A DNA stretch of 54,792 nt, from the NCBI GenBank assembly GCA_945952115.1, contig CAMFHA010000006.1, forward strand, positions 1-54,792, read 5' to 3'. Under the pieces are notes generated by a model. That model ran no database searches. It had not been told where the DNA came from and saw only the letters and a list, made by a program, of their open reading frames with translations. This DNA is from an uncultured Legionella sp. GTDB lineage: Bacteria > Pseudomonadota > Gammaproteobacteria > Legionellales > Legionellaceae. The first letter of the stretch is position 1; every line of letters begins with the position of its first letter. Shown one piece after another: positions 1 to 9,797 of this stretch. The position numbers were made by a program, and so were the translations under genes.

Positions 1-1
1 A

Positions 2-511
2 TGACAATTTTCAGTTATTGAAAACTTAGTATTTTGAAGTTTCTTGGGTATAGATAATCATGCTAATCATACAAAATCAGCGTATGAAATATTAGTTGAT
101 GGTGAGCTAATTTACTCATATCCTCCAACAATAGATACAATGTTTAATGCTGATCTACGTCCTTCCTCTGCTAATTCATTTGGAGATATATTTTATTTAT
201 ATAACTTACATAGAGTTATGGATGAGAACTTAAAGCGTGAGTTTATAAAAGATATGGTTAATAATGAAAAGCTTTGACAACAACAATATAGCATAGGAAG
301 AGCTGATTTGAGAAAGCGAGACCAAGCGATCTTTGATCAAGAAAAAGCTAAAAAAAATCAAGATCAAATTGGAAATGGATTGAATATTATCCATGCAATA
401 GAAAATATGTCAGGTTTTTTTTCCAGTAATACTAATCTAGATCCATTGACACTTGATGTATCACTCTTCAAAGAAGAAAATTCGAAAGAGTTAAAATCAA
501 TTAATATTTAA
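2..511 (+). pseudogene. Degenerate protein-coding relic, function unknown
   Basis: One plus-strand reading frame stays protein-like from about 38 to 511 but is broken by TGA codons at 2-4, 35-37 and 275-277. The two open pieces (44-277 and 308-511) are in the same frame, so a single nonsense change at 275 would account for the split. Neither piece has a convincing ATG or ribosome binding site; both would need TTG starts. The translated pieces are polar and contain no domain I recognise. It may be the remnant of a larger accessory or effector gene whose 5' part lies outside the window. Nothing further is recognisable at 512-691 before lipA. Confidence 0.5.
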
Positions 512-691
512 AGTAATAAAAGATCTCTATCAAGTAGTACATTAATGCATTAAACTCAGACTTCGTTCACACTGACAACAGTTTGCGTGAATTTTTCATA
601 GCATGCGTTTGCCCTGGCGGACAAATAAAATTACTTGCTATTAAATCAATCATTTGGGATCATTATAGCTCTTTGTTTTCTAGGTTGTGTT

Positions 692-1675
692 ATGAGTAAA
701 CCAATTGACATTCCCGTTGTAGTTGAAAGTGGTAAAAAATACACTACTCCTCAAGGTATTACTGCGATTAAAGACGGTATTAAATCAACCGAGGAGACTC
801 ATGAGCGATTGCCTAAACCCAAATGGTTACGTATTGTTAATCAAATTAGTCCTGCTTATAACCAAGTAAAAGAACAAGTACAAAAACATCGTTTAGCAAC
901 AGTATGTGAAGAGGCTAAATGTCCGAATATTGCTGAATGTTGGTCTCATGGTACTGCAACAATTATGCTCATGGGAGCTATTTGCACGCGTGCATGCCGT
1001 TTTTGTTCTGTAGATACTGGTAATCCACAAGGTTGGTTAGATCCTCAAGAGCCAGCAAATACAGCAAAAACAGTACAATTAATGAATTTAGATTATGTTG
1101 TGCTTACCTCAGTAAATCGTGACGACTTACCTGATGGGGGTGCTTTGCATTATGCACAAACTATAAAGGCGATAAAGGAATATTCTCCTAAAACGAAAAT
1201 TGAAGCCTTAACGCCTGATTTTCAAGGAATAGAAAAAGATGTTGCCGTTTTACTTGAGAGTGGCGTAGATGTATTTGCGCAAAATGTTGAAACGGTAGAA
1301 CGGTTAACTCATCCAGTTAGAGATAATCGAGCAGGTTATCGCCAAACTTTAAATGTATTAGCTTTTGCAAAAAAATACCGTCCTGAAGTATTAACTAAAA
1401 CAAGTTTAATGCTTGGTTTAGGTGAAACTGATGAGGAAATCATTCAAACAATGGATGATTTACGTGCTTGTAAGGTCGATATTTTAACTTTAGGACAATA
1501 TTTGCAGCCTACTAAAAATCATTTACCTATACAACGCTATGTAACACCGGAAACTTTTACTCAGCTAAGAGAAATTGGGTTGAAAAAAGGTTTTTTTGAG
1601 GTTGCTTCAGGGCCTTTAGTCCGCTCAAGTTATAGAGCGGATAGGGTATTTAAGCGGGATAATTTAGGATTGTAA
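692..1675 (+). CDS. lipA: Lipoyl synthase LipA
   Basis: Radical-SAM enzyme that inserts two sulfurs into protein-bound octanoyl groups to make the lipoyl cofactor of 2-oxoacid dehydrogenases and the glycine cleavage system; cytosolic. With the ATG at 692 the protein has 327 residues, normal for LipA. The auxiliary cluster motif [12 protein letters not shown] (Cys72, Cys77, Cys83) and the radical-SAM motif CTRACRFC (Cys98, Cys102, Cys105) are intact. The C-terminal VRSSYRA carries the serine that ligates the auxiliary cluster. An upstream in-frame TTG at 635 would add 19 hydrophobic residues unlike any LipA N-terminus, so I reject it. The gene converges on the 946-residue minus-strand ORF and their 3' ends overlap by 12 bp. 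Confidence 0.96.
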   Translation: MSKPIDIPVVVESGKKYTTPQGITAIKDGIKSTEETHERLPKPKWLRIVNQISPAYNQVKEQVQKHRLATVCEEAKCPNIAECWSHGTATIMLMGAICTRACRFCSVDTGNPQGWLDPQEPANTAKTVQLMNLDYVVLTSVNRDDLPDGGALHYAQTIKAIKEYSPKTKIEALTPDFQGIEKDVAVLLESGVDVFAQNVETVERLTHPVRDNRAGYRQTLNVLAFAKKYRPEVLTKTSLMLGLGETDEEIIQTMDDLRACKVDILTLGQYLQPTKNHLPIQRYVTPETFTQLREIGLKKGFFEVASGPLVRSSYRADRVFKRDNLGL

Positions 1676-4504
1676 CTTTGACGAAAACTCCTCAATAGTC
1701 CGCCCAGAACGCAATAAAGGAATAGATGTAGCTATGGGATCGATATCTTCAGGTAAAAGATTAACTTTAATTCTTTGGATAATCTCCTTAGTCTTTTCTT
1801 TTATTTCGATTAACTCATCACTAAATTCGGCGAGCAAATTATTTTGATTAACTTTGGTTTTATTTTCTAGAATCTCATCTTTTGTTAATAAAATAATTTC
1901 ATCTAGAAACGCTTTAATTCCTAGTGGCTTTTCAGTTTTTGCAAAACGCAACATATTAGTTATTGATTGAGTATCTATTAATTCATCAGCAAGCTCATAT
2001 TCATTTTTCACATGCTGTATCAACTCTTTTAATTGATGCTTGATTGTTTCTTTTGTAGCCAACGGATTTTTAATCATATCGATTAAACCAAATGAAACAG
2101 CTAATTCTTTTAAAGTAGAATTTTTTATGGTTTTGTTTAAATCCCACATATCAGAATATACCATGGCTTGTTGTAACAAAGAGAGACCATTTAGCAAAAA
2201 AGCAAGTTTATGTAAATAAGCATGAGTTTCTTTGATGTTTTCTTTTTCAGTAATAAGCAACTTAGGTAATACAAGAGGCAAAGTTGTTTCTCTAAAATTT
2301 GTAAATAAATTCTTCCATAAACGCTTCTGAATTTGTTTTTGATAGAATTCTTCATGTACCTTATTATGTAAATGTAAAACAGGAAAAATTTCTTTGCCAA
2401 ATGCATTCAGTTCAATTTCTAAGTTAAGTTTTTTAATTAAAGGATTGAGTTGTTTAGGTAGTGATTCTTTGAAAAAATAATAGCTTAATACATCACCTAA
2501 ACGTTTATTAATTATTTTACTTACTTGATTTGTTCCCTCACTACATTGTTGGATAAGAAGTGTTAGATGTTCTTTATCCGCTGTTGTTAATTCTTTTTTA
2601 TGTTGTGCTAATAAGCCATTTATTGTAAAAATTAGATGCTCTATTTTTGCTTCGGAAGTATTAAGGTAATCGTTTTTTAGAAGCAAAAGTAGATTTTTCT
2701 TTGTCTCTAGCACTTCATTCAATGTAAGTTGTATTTTATATTGTTGGCAGAAACTTTCTAAATAACTTAAACTCGTTGCCGTATAAAGAAGATCTTGGTA
2801 TTGATGGTGCCATTTAACCAAGCGTTCACGATCAAGATAGAAAGTTTCAGGAATGGTATGTAAAATTGAACGGTTAGGTTCTTGCAAAACAGCAATTATT
2901 AATGCATTGGAAATATAAGAGCCAAGATATTTGGAACAAAAGATAGAATCAGAGAGTCGATACTCTTCAGGGTTTTTTAGAAATTTATCTAGCCAAGTTA
3001 AAGTATAATGTAGATTAAATTGCTTTCTTAATACCCGAGCTTGAAATTCTTGACGCTCTAATGTCACTATATTTTGAGCGATTCCTGGACGATTCAAATC
3101 AATTTTGAAGTTGGTAATCTCAAAATTAATTTGAGACATTTTTGAGTAAATGTAGTCAATGGCTTCTTTTAAGAGAGCAGGATTATGATTATCTTCACTC
3201 ATCTGTTGATGCATTTTACGAAGAAAAAAATCAGTGTCTTCGTTATGAGCAGTTGATTCTAAATCCCTTATTTGTTCTAAAATCACACCTATTATGTTGT
3301 AAAATCCGGGATAAACACCTGCTGCTTCTAGTTGATTTTGGATATTTTTTCGACTGAAATATTGTTTTAAATTAAAAATTTGTCGATGATTATTTGGAGT
3401 GAATGTTGTTAATTTATCACCTATTTCTTCTAACACATCAATTATGAGATTAGTGTTAGAGGGTTCTTGTGCCAATGCATTTATAGCGCCATTTACCTCT
3501 TTTGATGGAGCAATAGTGCTGGCTTCTGAAGAAAATTTTAATTGTGGATTTAAAGCAAGCTCATGGATTAATACTTCGCTAGGAGAAATTAGCCATTTTA
3601 TTGCTTCAAGATGAGTATTTAATTTATTTGATGCTTCTTCAACAAGCCTATCTCCTTCATTTTTAAGTAAAAAATGAACTCTTTTTTTAAGGGTTTCTTG
3701 CTGTTCTTTATAGCTATCAAAAAGTCTGATCAATCCAGGATCAAGACTATTCATTAAAATAAAGCATTTTTCTTTTAACTCTAAGTATTTATTAATTAAA
3801 ATCTGAGTAAGTTTATAACGGTTTTTATTTTCCCATTCAGTAAACGTTTCATAATAAGCCATTTGTTTTTTATGGAAGGAATTTAAAGGTTCATAGCCTT
3901 CGGTTATAAAGCGATTATCTTGGTTTAAAGGGATGTTATCTAAATTGAAAAAAATTTTATCTACAGAAGGAGTACGTTTAGCTAAAGGAGTGCTGGATGC
4001 TTCTACTTCATTTAAATAGATAGTACTCATTAGTTTGCAAACTGCTTCAAATGACTCTAGCATCTCTTTTGCTTGCTCTAATAAGCGCTCATCTATGTCA
4101 GTAGGGGACTCAAAAATAAATTGTGATTTGGTGGCAATTAGATAAGCAGTTAAAAATTGACGTTCTCTTTTATAAGCATTAGGCAAGCTAATATGAGAAG
4201 GTAAAACAACATCTTTTGCTTGCTCTAAATGCATTAATAGTTTTTGTGTAGTTTCTGCAGTACCAGCTTTAAGTAAAAAATGTTCTAGCTCTGAAAAAGA
4301 GCTTTGTTGAGCTTGCTCTAAAGACATTGTCTTATGTACATAATCAAAAGATTCAGAAGCCGTTTTTTTAAGATGTACTTGCTTCCACCAGCGCTTAATG
4401 AGCCGAGCTGCCAATTCCTGTTCCAAGTCATTTTTTGTTACTATAGCTTCGGAGTATGAGGAATAGTGTTTGAAAAAAGGGGTTCTATCAATTTTTAATT
4501 TCAT
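1664..4504 (-). CDS. Large helical protein with TCP11-like segment, possible Dot/Icm effector
   Basis: The 946-residue protein is soluble and mostly alpha-helical, with many Leu/Glu/Lys-rich stretches, no signal peptide and no membrane segment. Around residues 350-500, a run with [17 protein letters not shown] followed later by [13 protein letters not shown] and ERQEFQA resembles the T-complex protein 11 (Tcp11/Sok1) family as I remember it, where a 'D-x-ANFTI-x-SLRP ... YERxKFQEFL' core is conserved. Near the N-terminus [11 protein letters not shown] looks like a degenerate IQ motif. The ATG at 4504 has a strong AGGAG six bases upstream. Eukaryote-like domains in large helical proteins are common among Legionella type IV effectors, and the tail [10 protein letters not shown] is Glu/Ser-rich, but secretion is only inferred. 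The Tcp11 assignment is moderate, the CDS itself is secure. Confidence 0.75.
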   Translation of the reverse strand: MKLKIDRTPFFKHYSSYSEAIVTKNDLEQELAARLIKRWWKQVHLKKTASESFDYVHKTMSLEQAQQSSFSELEHFLLKAGTAETTQKLLMHLEQAKDVVLPSHISLPNAYKRERQFLTAYLIATKSQFIFESPTDIDERLLEQAKEMLESFEAVCKLMSTIYLNEVEASSTPLAKRTPSVDKIFFNLDNIPLNQDNRFITEGYEPLNSFHKKQMAYYETFTEWENKNRYKLTQILINKYLELKEKCFILMNSLDPGLIRLFDSYKEQQETLKKRVHFLLKNEGDRLVEEASNKLNTHLEAIKWLISPSEVLIHELALNPQLKFSSEASTIAPSKEVNGAINALAQEPSNTNLIIDVLEEIGDKLTTFTPNNHRQIFNLKQYFSRKNIQNQLEAAGVYPGFYNIIGVILEQIRDLESTAHNEDTDFFLRKMHQQMSEDNHNPALLKEAIDYIYSKMSQINFEITNFKIDLNRPGIAQNIVTLERQEFQARVLRKQFNLHYTLTWLDKFLKNPEEYRLSDSIFCSKYLGSYISNALIIAVLQEPNRSILHTIPETFYLDRERLVKWHHQYQDLLYTATSLSYLESFCQQYKIQLTLNEVLETKKNLLLLLKNDYLNTSEAKIEHLIFTINGLLAQHKKELTTADKEHLTLLIQQCSEGTNQVSKIINKRLGDVLSYYFFKESLPKQLNPLIKKLNLEIELNAFGKEIFPVLHLHNKVHEEFYQKQIQKRLWKNLFTNFRETTLPLVLPKLLITEKENIKETHAYLHKLAFLLNGLSLLQQAMVYSDMWDLNKTIKNSTLKELAVSFGLIDMIKNPLATKETIKHQLKELIQHVKNEYELADELIDTQSITNMLRFAKTEKPLGIKAFLDEIILLTKDEILENKTKVNQNNLLAEFSDELIEIKEKTKEIIQRIKVNLLPEDIDPIATSIPLLRSGRTIEEFSSKLQS

Positions 4505-4812
4505 TCCATTCTCCTTCTTTGATTACCCTTACAGTCTGACCAAAATTAATTCGGTTTGTCAATAGAAAAATGAATTGTTTTTTTATTGGATCCGACATTC
4601 CGCAGCACAGTATTTTTTAGATAAAAATTGAGTAAATTTGAATTTTACAGCGCAGTTTACATACAAGTAAATGAGCATTTAAAATTCAAATTTACTCACT
4701 TTTTAGCAAAAAAGACGAAGCTGCGGAATGTCGGTTGGATGGTTTTAAGTGTTGATAAAAATGAAGACAGGCGCCTTGCATTAAAGCAAAAGGCGCAGGT
4801 TATGCAAGAAGT
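4505..4812. other. Intergenic gap filled by a nested inverted-repeat element
   Basis: This gap separates the start of the 946-residue gene from the end of the transporter gene; both are on the minus strand. The repeat element at 4592-4734 occupies nearly half of it. The AGGAG ribosome binding site of the 946-residue gene lies at 4511-4515 (minus). A TTGACA on the minus strand (4563-4558) has no -10 hexamer at normal spacing. I see no gene or terminator in the rest. Confidence 0.6.
4592..4734. mobile_element. MITE-like nested inverted repeat, 143 bp, with 6-bp target duplication
   Basis: Perfect 15-bp terminal inverted repeats (CCGACATTCCGCAGC at 4592-4606 and its complement at 4720-4734) enclose a second perfect 19-bp inverted repeat (4629-4647 and 4680-4698). 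The element is flanked by a direct repeat TTGGAT (4586-4591 and 4735-4740), which looks like a target-site duplication. It has no coding capacity of its own; the open frame across it is a by-product of the palindromes. A non-autonomous transposon is the best reading. Confidence 0.8.
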
Positions 4813-6315
4813 TTAGGCTAAATCAATTTTATGTTGTCTAGTTTTTTTATGAAGAACATAAGAAAAAAGAAACATCACTAGTCCTATAACAAAAGCAAAT
4901 AAACCTAGAAGCAAATAATATTCTTTATAAAATGCTAAACTTTCAATGGGTGAATGAATGGTTTCTGGAATAGCTACTAAACCTGCTAATCTACCAGATA
5001 ATGCATTGGAAAGAGAGCTAGCCAAGTACCATACGCCCATAGCAAAAGCGATATCTGTCTTATCGCAATATAAACCAATCATGCTAAGACCAATAGCGCT
5101 AACCCATAATTCGGCTACTGAAATTAAAATATAAGTAAGCGCTATATAATTACCTTCCACGAGCCCTTCAATCGCATGATGTGCAGCAAAAGCCATGACA
5201 AGTAAGCCCAGACTGGCAAGCATGGTTCCTGAGGCAAATTGATAGGGAATGGTAAAACGAGGAAAAAGCTTATAACATTTTGGTAATTGGCTACCAATAA
5301 GCAAAATTAGCAAAGGATTTAACATTTGATATTGAGCTGGTGAAATAGTAAATCCTAATAAATGATGGTTGGAATTGCTTTTAGCAAAAAGCACCAAAGT
5401 ACTATTCATTTGATTATAAATAATAAAGAAAACAATGGCCTCAACAATAAGAAACAGTGCAATCATTTGTTTAGTACGATTTTCACCTTTTAAAATAAGC
5501 GTTTTTTTTAAGAACCAAGAAATACCTAAAAAACAACCAATAGTAATAAAGATGCTGGCGATATAAACATGCGAGTAGGCAAATAAAGTTAAAGCATAAA
5601 TAATTGCTATATAACTGATGAGATGAATAATATTTTTTTGAGATAATTTGATAGTGTCTTTACCCCAGATAATGCTGTCATAAATAGAGTAGCTTTTGGC
5701 AAAATTTAAAGCGGATATAGATTTACCAATAAAAGTAAGTGTTAATACAGATAAGGGACCATAACGACTATCAAGCAAAGCAGGAGCCATAAAAGCCGCC
5801 AGAAGACCCCCTACATTAATAGCCATGTAATAGTAGGTCATTGCCGATTTTGCTTTAATCGCATCATCAGAATAAATATGAGAAACCATACTAGAGGCAG
5901 TTCCCATTAATAGTGAATTAGTTGCAGGAATTAAGGCATAGGCAGCAATAAATAACTTATCTCCTAGGCTATTGACTGTATAACCACTGAGCATCACTAA
6001 TAAATAAGCGCAAGCAAGCATTATACTACCAATGAGAATAGCGCGCCGTATACCAAGTATTTTATCTGCCATAAAACCACCTAAAACAGGCATTAAATAA
6101 CCAGTCGCTTGAGTTACTCCTATAAAGGCATAAGCTTCTGCTTGGCTATAACCTAAGCCTTGTTGTACTAAGGGTCTAGTTAAAAAAAGAATAAGAATGG
6201 TGTTTAATGCATAAACAGCAAACTGGCTCCAAAAGGTAATAAAAATGATATTATTACTTTGCCTTTGATGGAGAGATAATTCAGAAAAATAACTTCTTAT
6301 GGCGTGAGTAATCAT
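4813..6315 (-). CDS. POT/PTR2-family proton-coupled transporter
   Basis: A 500-residue inner-membrane protein with about 12-14 hydrophobic helices, the size of proton-dependent oligopeptide transporters. YYYMAINVGG (near residue 160) matches the PTR2 family signature 'FYxxINxG', and SPAQYQMLNPLLI (near residue 325) matches the conserved 'FQSLNPL' region. MFS-like loop GGFMADKILGIRRAI is also present. Family members import di- and tripeptides or related small molecules with protons; the substrate here cannot be told. The gene starts 40 bp after the stop of the methyltransferase gene on the same strand, so the two are probably co-transcribed. Confidence 0.87.
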   Translation of the reverse strand: MITHAIRSYFSELSLHQRQSNNIIFITFWSQFAVYALNTILILFLTRPLVQQGLGYSQAEAYAFIGVTQATGYLMPVLGGFMADKILGIRRAILIGSIMLACAYLLVMLSGYTVNSLGDKLFIAAYALIPATNSLLMGTASSMVSHIYSDDAIKAKSAMTYYYMAINVGGLLAAFMAPALLDSRYGPLSVLTLTFIGKSISALNFAKSYSIYDSIIWGKDTIKLSQKNIIHLISYIAIIYALTLFAYSHVYIASIFITIGCFLGISWFLKKTLILKGENRTKQMIALFLIVEAIVFFIIYNQMNSTLVLFAKSNSNHHLLGFTISPAQYQMLNPLLILLIGSQLPKCYKLFPRFTIPYQFASGTMLASLGLLVMAFAAHHAIEGLVEGNYIALTYILISVAELWVSAIGLSMIGLYCDKTDIAFAMGVWYLASSLSNALSGRLAGLVAIPETIHSPIESLAFYKEYYLLLGLFAFVIGLVMFLFSYVLHKKTRQHKIDLA

Positions 6316-6355
6316 AGAATATTCCTTCTTTAATCACTGACAAAAGAAGACAATA

Positions 6356-7174
6356 TCATTTCTTTGCTAGAACTACATCAATTATATGGGTGTCATGATA
6401 AGGAAAAGTGAATATTTTAGTAAAAAGACGCTTAACTCTTTGTATTAAAAAATATTTTGGAAGCATGCGTATAGATAAACTATTTAAAAACCAAGTACCA
6501 TCGATACCAAATAAAGCAAGTTCATCAATATTATTTAAAATGATAGGAATTTCGATGCGTTGGTGTGCAATAACTTCAAATTGATATTGTTTAAATGCGA
6601 GCATCAACTCGTCTTCACTGGCGGCTGCCGTTGTATTCTTTACGATGGACTTGTAATAATGGCCAATGACGCTACTTAAAATAGAATCTTTAGCGATAAA
6701 GTCAGCTAATTTTTGTTGTGCAATTGGAAAGGAATCATAGGTTGTAGTGATCATAGAAAAATGACCATTGGCACGAGTTAGGAGTTTGGCTTCATTAAAT
6801 AAAGCGCAGAGAGGAATGTTAGCATTAATAAAATGAGCTAAGACTAAATCTTGGCTATGTTGGGGAAGAAAACGATCAGCTTCCAAGGCATTGGCTTCTA
6901 TCGCTTTTAAAGGTAACGTTAATGCTGCTTGTTTCAACATTTCCGAAGAAACATCAATACCTGTAAATTCAGCATTGGGTATTTCTTTATGAAGCTTGCT
7001 TAATAAGCAACCATCTCCCACGCCTAAATCCAAAATTTTATAATTGGGTTTTAAGCCCAAGTGAAATTTCTTCATTTGTGCAATAGCTACTTTATGACTA
7101 GCACTGATCGCTCCAAACTGATCAGCAATAATATCATGTTCGGTAGCTTGACTATACATGGCCTTCAAGGACAT
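6356..7174 (-). CDS. Class I SAM-dependent methyltransferase
   Basis: A 272-residue cytosolic protein. LDLGVGDGCLL is motif I for SAM binding and FTGIDVSSEML the following acidic strand; a motif II/III-like segment SQDLVLAHFI follows. This is the methyltransferase-25/11 fold; the substrate is not evident. The start at 7174 is supported by AGGAAGG four bases upstream. It is the first gene of a two-gene minus-strand unit with the POT transporter. It diverges from the glycan locus starting at 7638 and shows no obvious link to it. Confidence 0.85.
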   Translation of the reverse strand: MSLKAMYSQATEHDIIADQFGAISASHKVAIAQMKKFHLGLKPNYKILDLGVGDGCLLSKLHKEIPNAEFTGIDVSSEMLKQAALTLPLKAIEANALEADRFLPQHSQDLVLAHFINANIPLCALFNEAKLLTRANGHFSMITTTYDSFPIAQQKLADFIAKDSILSSVIGHYYKSIVKNTTAAASEDELMLAFKQYQFEVIAHQRIEIPIILNNIDELALFGIDGTWFLNSLSIRMLPKYFLIQRVKRLFTKIFTFPYHDTHIIDVVLAKK

Positions 7175-7264
7175 GCAACCTTCCTATTTTTTTATGATCT
7201 TTTAAGTATATCTGGATTAAAAGAGCTTGGCGACAGCTGTTGGTGAAAAAAATTTTTGGTGTAA

Positions 7265-7417
7265 TATACTCAATTTCCTTCAAAATGCTATTTTTAGCCT
7301 CACTCATGGCATTTTAAAAGATTTGGAATAGAGCTGATTATTACTTATCTTTTAAAGTGCCATGAGTGAACAAATCAAATAGTCCAAAACCTAGCATTTT
7401 GCAGGAGCTTGAGTATA
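7265..7417. repeat. MITE-like nested inverted repeat, about 153 bp
   Basis: Outer arms begin TATACTCAA (7265-7273) and end TTGAGTATA (7409-7417), and extend inward for about 26 bp with a few mismatches (core AAAATGCTA / TAGCATTTT). An inner inverted repeat of about 22 bp lies at 7301-7322 and 7347-7368 (CACTCATGGC ... GCCATGAGTG). The outer-plus-inner plan is the same as in the 4592-4734 element, but the sequence differs. No clear target duplication is visible. Confidence 0.65.
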
Positions 7418-7420
7418 AAT

Positions 7421-7449
7421 AAAAAAATCTTCTTAGAAGACAGTTTTTT
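7421..7449. terminator. Weak bidirectional terminator-like hairpin
   Basis: Seven A residues, a short stem TCTTC-TTA-GAAGA (7428-7440) and six T residues. The stem is only 5 bp without GC reinforcement, so it would be a weak terminator. It may just as well be chance in AT-rich DNA. Confidence 0.2.
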
Positions 7450-7488
7450 CATATCATGTTAAAATGCGTTTTGCTATTAATCAAGAAT

Positions 7489-7605
7489 GGTAACTGCTCG
7501 CACGTCATCCTGAGTCACTTGCGGCGAAAGATCTTTGGATGTTGCAATGCGCTTAAATTCAGGAGATCTTTCGTTTCACTCAGGATGACGAGATGAGCAG
7601 TTACT
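7489..7605 (-). mobile_element. 117-bp palindromic element, copy 1 (intergenic)
   Basis: Ends are the perfect inverted repeat GTAACTGCTC / GAGCAGTTAC, one base in from each edge. The interior is an imperfect palindrome with CGTCATCCTGAGT and ACTCAGGATGACG near the ends and GAAAGATCT / AGATCTTTC in the middle. Flanks AAGAAT (7483-7488) and AAGAGT (7606-7611) form a 5-of-6 target duplication. Relative to the copies inside genes it is inverted. Read in the frame those copies use, it meets a stop: GAG TGA where the coding copies have GAG TGG. Confidence 0.88.
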
Positions 7606-7637
7606 AAGAGTGTTCTATACAGGATTAATTATTATAA

Positions 7638-8537
7638 ATGAAAGAGCAATATAATATAAAAGAACCGAATTTTATTAATTTGACCCAACTCTTTTGGCAA
7701 CAGAAGTGGACTATCTTAATAGTGACTATGTTGATAACTTTGCTAAGTTTTGTTTATACTTTTACGCATCAAATTACCTACGAAGCCCGTGTCTTATTAA
7801 GTGTTCCTCCCGAAATTGAGAGCTCTTTTTTAAATCTAGAAACATCAATTTATCCTAATTTATTAAAAGATAATGATTTTAATAACATAGAGCTTTATTC
7901 TCTTTTTACTCAAGTTCTAAAATCGGAATCTATTAAGCAACTATTTGCCACGGAGAGTAATAATTTATTAAAAAACATTCGTGTTCTCGAAGATAAGAGA
8001 ACTAATCCTTCTCAATTTTTAGTGAGATTTACTGCTAAAGATCCTGAAGAAGCAAAAAAGAATTTAAAAGCATATATTGCTTATGTAAATAAAATAGCCT
8101 TGAGCCGCTTACCTGCTTTAGTGCAAAGAAGAAAAGAAATAATACTAGATAAATTAAATCAGCAAATTATTTTATTAAAAGAAGTTATAAAAAATAGTAA
8201 AGCAGTTTATACGGCACGCATAAAAGAAAGTTTGGCTATTGCAGAGCAAAATGGAATAAAAAATATAGTTATTTCATCTCCAGGAATTGCTGAAGAGTTA
8301 ATTCAAATCTATGAGGAAAATTATAAACTTCATATAAATCAAATAAAATCTTCACAGTTTACCGAGTTGTTTGCTTTTAGATCTAATATTTTATTGACTG
8401 ATAATAGTATAAAATCTAAGCTTTTTAATATTTTGCTTTTGGGAGTATTAGGGGGCTTAGTTTTAGGTTTTTTTATTGCGATGATAAGAGAAGGGGCCTT
8501 GCCATTAAGTAATAGAAAAGTTGAATTTTATCAATGA
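7638..8537 (+). CDS. Wzz-family chain-length determinant, short form
   Basis: A 299-residue inner-membrane protein with the polysaccharide co-polymerase layout: a transmembrane helix near residues 24-44, a periplasmic, partly coiled-coil region, and a second transmembrane helix near residues 258-280. It is shorter than the second Wzz of this window (334 residues). The segment before the last helix lacks the proline-rich 'PP.I.P' stretch that the second copy has (VPPVIISFSEKE). Such proteins set O-antigen or capsule chain length together with Wzy. The next gene, a flippase, overlaps its 3' end by 4 bp (ATGA), so the two are translationally coupled. It is the first gene of the locus. Confidence 0.78.
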   Translation: MKEQYNIKEPNFINLTQLFWQQKWTILIVTMLITLLSFVYTFTHQITYEARVLLSVPPEIESSFLNLETSIYPNLLKDNDFNNIELYSLFTQVLKSESIKQLFATESNNLLKNIRVLEDKRTNPSQFLVRFTAKDPEEAKKNLKAYIAYVNKIALSRLPALVQRRKEIILDKLNQQIILLKEVIKNSKAVYTARIKESLAIAEQNGIKNIVISSPGIAEELIQIYEENYKLHINQIKSSQFTELFAFRSNILLTDNSIKSKLFNILLLGVLGGLVLGFFIAMIREGALPLSNRKVEFYQ

Positions 8538-9781
8538 CGCTTATTAAAACCAGTATATTAAATGGGGTAGCTGTACTAGTAAAACTACTTACTTTTCTAG
8601 GAATTAATAAGCTACTTTCACTTTATGTCGGTCCAGTAGGTTATGCTTTTTTGGGGCAATATCAAAATTTAATTACTGTAATAACTACTTTTGCGAGTGG
8701 TGCTATTACTATCGGAGTTACTAAATATACTGCTGAATATTATTATGATGAGAAAAAGCAGCATATTTTATGGCAAACAGCTACAAAAATTGCCTTAATG
8801 GGCTCCATAATAACTGCAATTTTCATTGCTGTTTTTAGCAAAAACTTAGCTTTAATTTTTCTGCATAATGAACATCTTTATGGAGTTTTCTTATGGTTTG
8901 GAGCAACCTTAGGTTTGTTTGTGCTAAATTCACTTTTGTTAGCCATTCTAAATGGAAAAAAAGAAATCAATTTGTATGTTGCTGCAAATATTTCAAGTAG
9001 CTTTTTAGCCTTAATTATTAGTGCTATTTTAGTGATTTACTATGGTTTATATGGCGCTTTGGTCGCTTTGGCAGTATATCAATCAGTATCATTTTTTATT
9101 ACCTGTTTTATTTGTAATAAAACATCTTGGTTTCGATTTAACTATTTAGTTGGAAAATTAAATAGGCCTATTGCTATAGATTTATTTAGATATGCTATGA
9201 TGGCAGCCGTAAGCGCTATTTGTATACCTGGAAGCCAAATTTTAGTACGTAACTACATAGGTACATCAATCAATTGGCAATCAGCAGGTTATCTAGAGGC
9301 GATATGGCGACTAAGCTCAGCTTATTTAATGGTTGTTACCACTACTTTGTCTCTGTATTTTATACCTAGTCTTTCAGAGTTAGATGATCCCAAAAAGATT
9401 AAAGCAGAAGTAGTAAAAACATTTAAAGTTATTATTCCTTTTACTATAATCAGCTCTACTCTTATTTATTTGTTTCGCAAATTTTTAATTACTTGGTTGT
9501 TTACTTCAGACTTTACAGGGATGGAAGAATTATTTGCCTGGCAAATGATTGGCGATACAATAAAAGTTTCCAGCTGGATATTGATGTATCTTTATGTGGC
9601 AAAGAATTTTTATCGTTTATATATTTTTTCTGAAATTTTTTTCTCTCTAAGTTTCTATGTTTTAGTATTAATCTTAGAGAGTAAATTAAAACTACAATCA
9701 GTAGCCATTGCTCATGCAATTAACTATTGTTTTTATTTTGCTTTTGGAATATTGGCTTTAAAAATGAAAAAAGTTTTGTAA
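8534..9781 (+). CDS. wzx: Wzx-type lipid-linked oligosaccharide flippase (WzxE-like)
   Basis: A 415-residue polytopic membrane protein with about 12 helices, normal for the MOP/PST flippases that move undecaprenyl-PP-linked repeat units across the inner membrane. The N-terminus (KTSILNGVAVLVKLLTFLGI, then GPVGYAFLGQYQN) closely resembles the flippase at 39523-40830 ([33 protein letters not shown]), so these two are paralogues of the WzxE branch. It overlaps the Wzz gene by 4 bp. Which repeat unit it moves cannot be told. Confidence 0.85.
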   Translation: MTLIKTSILNGVAVLVKLLTFLGINKLLSLYVGPVGYAFLGQYQNLITVITTFASGAITIGVTKYTAEYYYDEKKQHILWQTATKIALMGSIITAIFIAVFSKNLALIFLHNEHLYGVFLWFGATLGLFVLNSLLLAILNGKKEINLYVAANISSSFLALIISAILVIYYGLYGALVALAVYQSVSFFITCFICNKTSWFRFNYLVGKLNRPIAIDLFRYAMMAAVSAICIPGSQILVRNYIGTSINWQSAGYLEAIWRLSSAYLMVVTTTLSLYFIPSLSELDDPKKIKAEVVKTFKVIIPFTIISSTLIYLFRKFLITWLFTSDFTGMEELFAWQMIGDTIKVSSWILMYLYVAKNFYRLYIFSEIFFSLSFYVLVLILESKLKLQSVAIAHAINYCFYFAFGILALKMKKVL

Positions 9782-9797
9782 TTGGAATGTAAAAAAT

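Larger units (their letters stand above)
7175..7637. other. Divergent intergenic region carrying two different repeat elements
   Basis: This 463-bp gap separates the minus-strand methyltransferase from the plus-strand glycan locus, so promoters for both must lie here. Two unrelated palindromic elements (7265-7417 and 7489-7605) fill more than half of it. A small A-run, stem, T-run structure lies between them (7421-7449). I could not find a -35/-10 pair close to consensus on either strand and see no gene. Confidence 0.6.

Noticed and set aside
2..277. TGA read as an amino acid, since all breaks in the left-edge relic are TGA
   Set aside because: TGA is the normal stop of many intact genes here (for example neuB, neuA and several ATGA overlaps), so recoding is not plausible.
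635..691. N-terminal hydrophobic extension of LipA from a TTG start
   Set aside because: LipA is cytosolic and ends naturally at MSKPI; the extension has no ribosome binding site.
4535..4563. Minus-strand promoter for the 946-residue gene with TTGACA at 4563-4558
   Set aside because: No acceptable -10 hexamer lies 16-18 bp downstream.
4628..4816. Open frame of 62 codons across the 4592-4734 element
   Set aside because: It is a TTG-start by-product of the nested inverted repeats, with no ribosome binding site and no protein-like composition.
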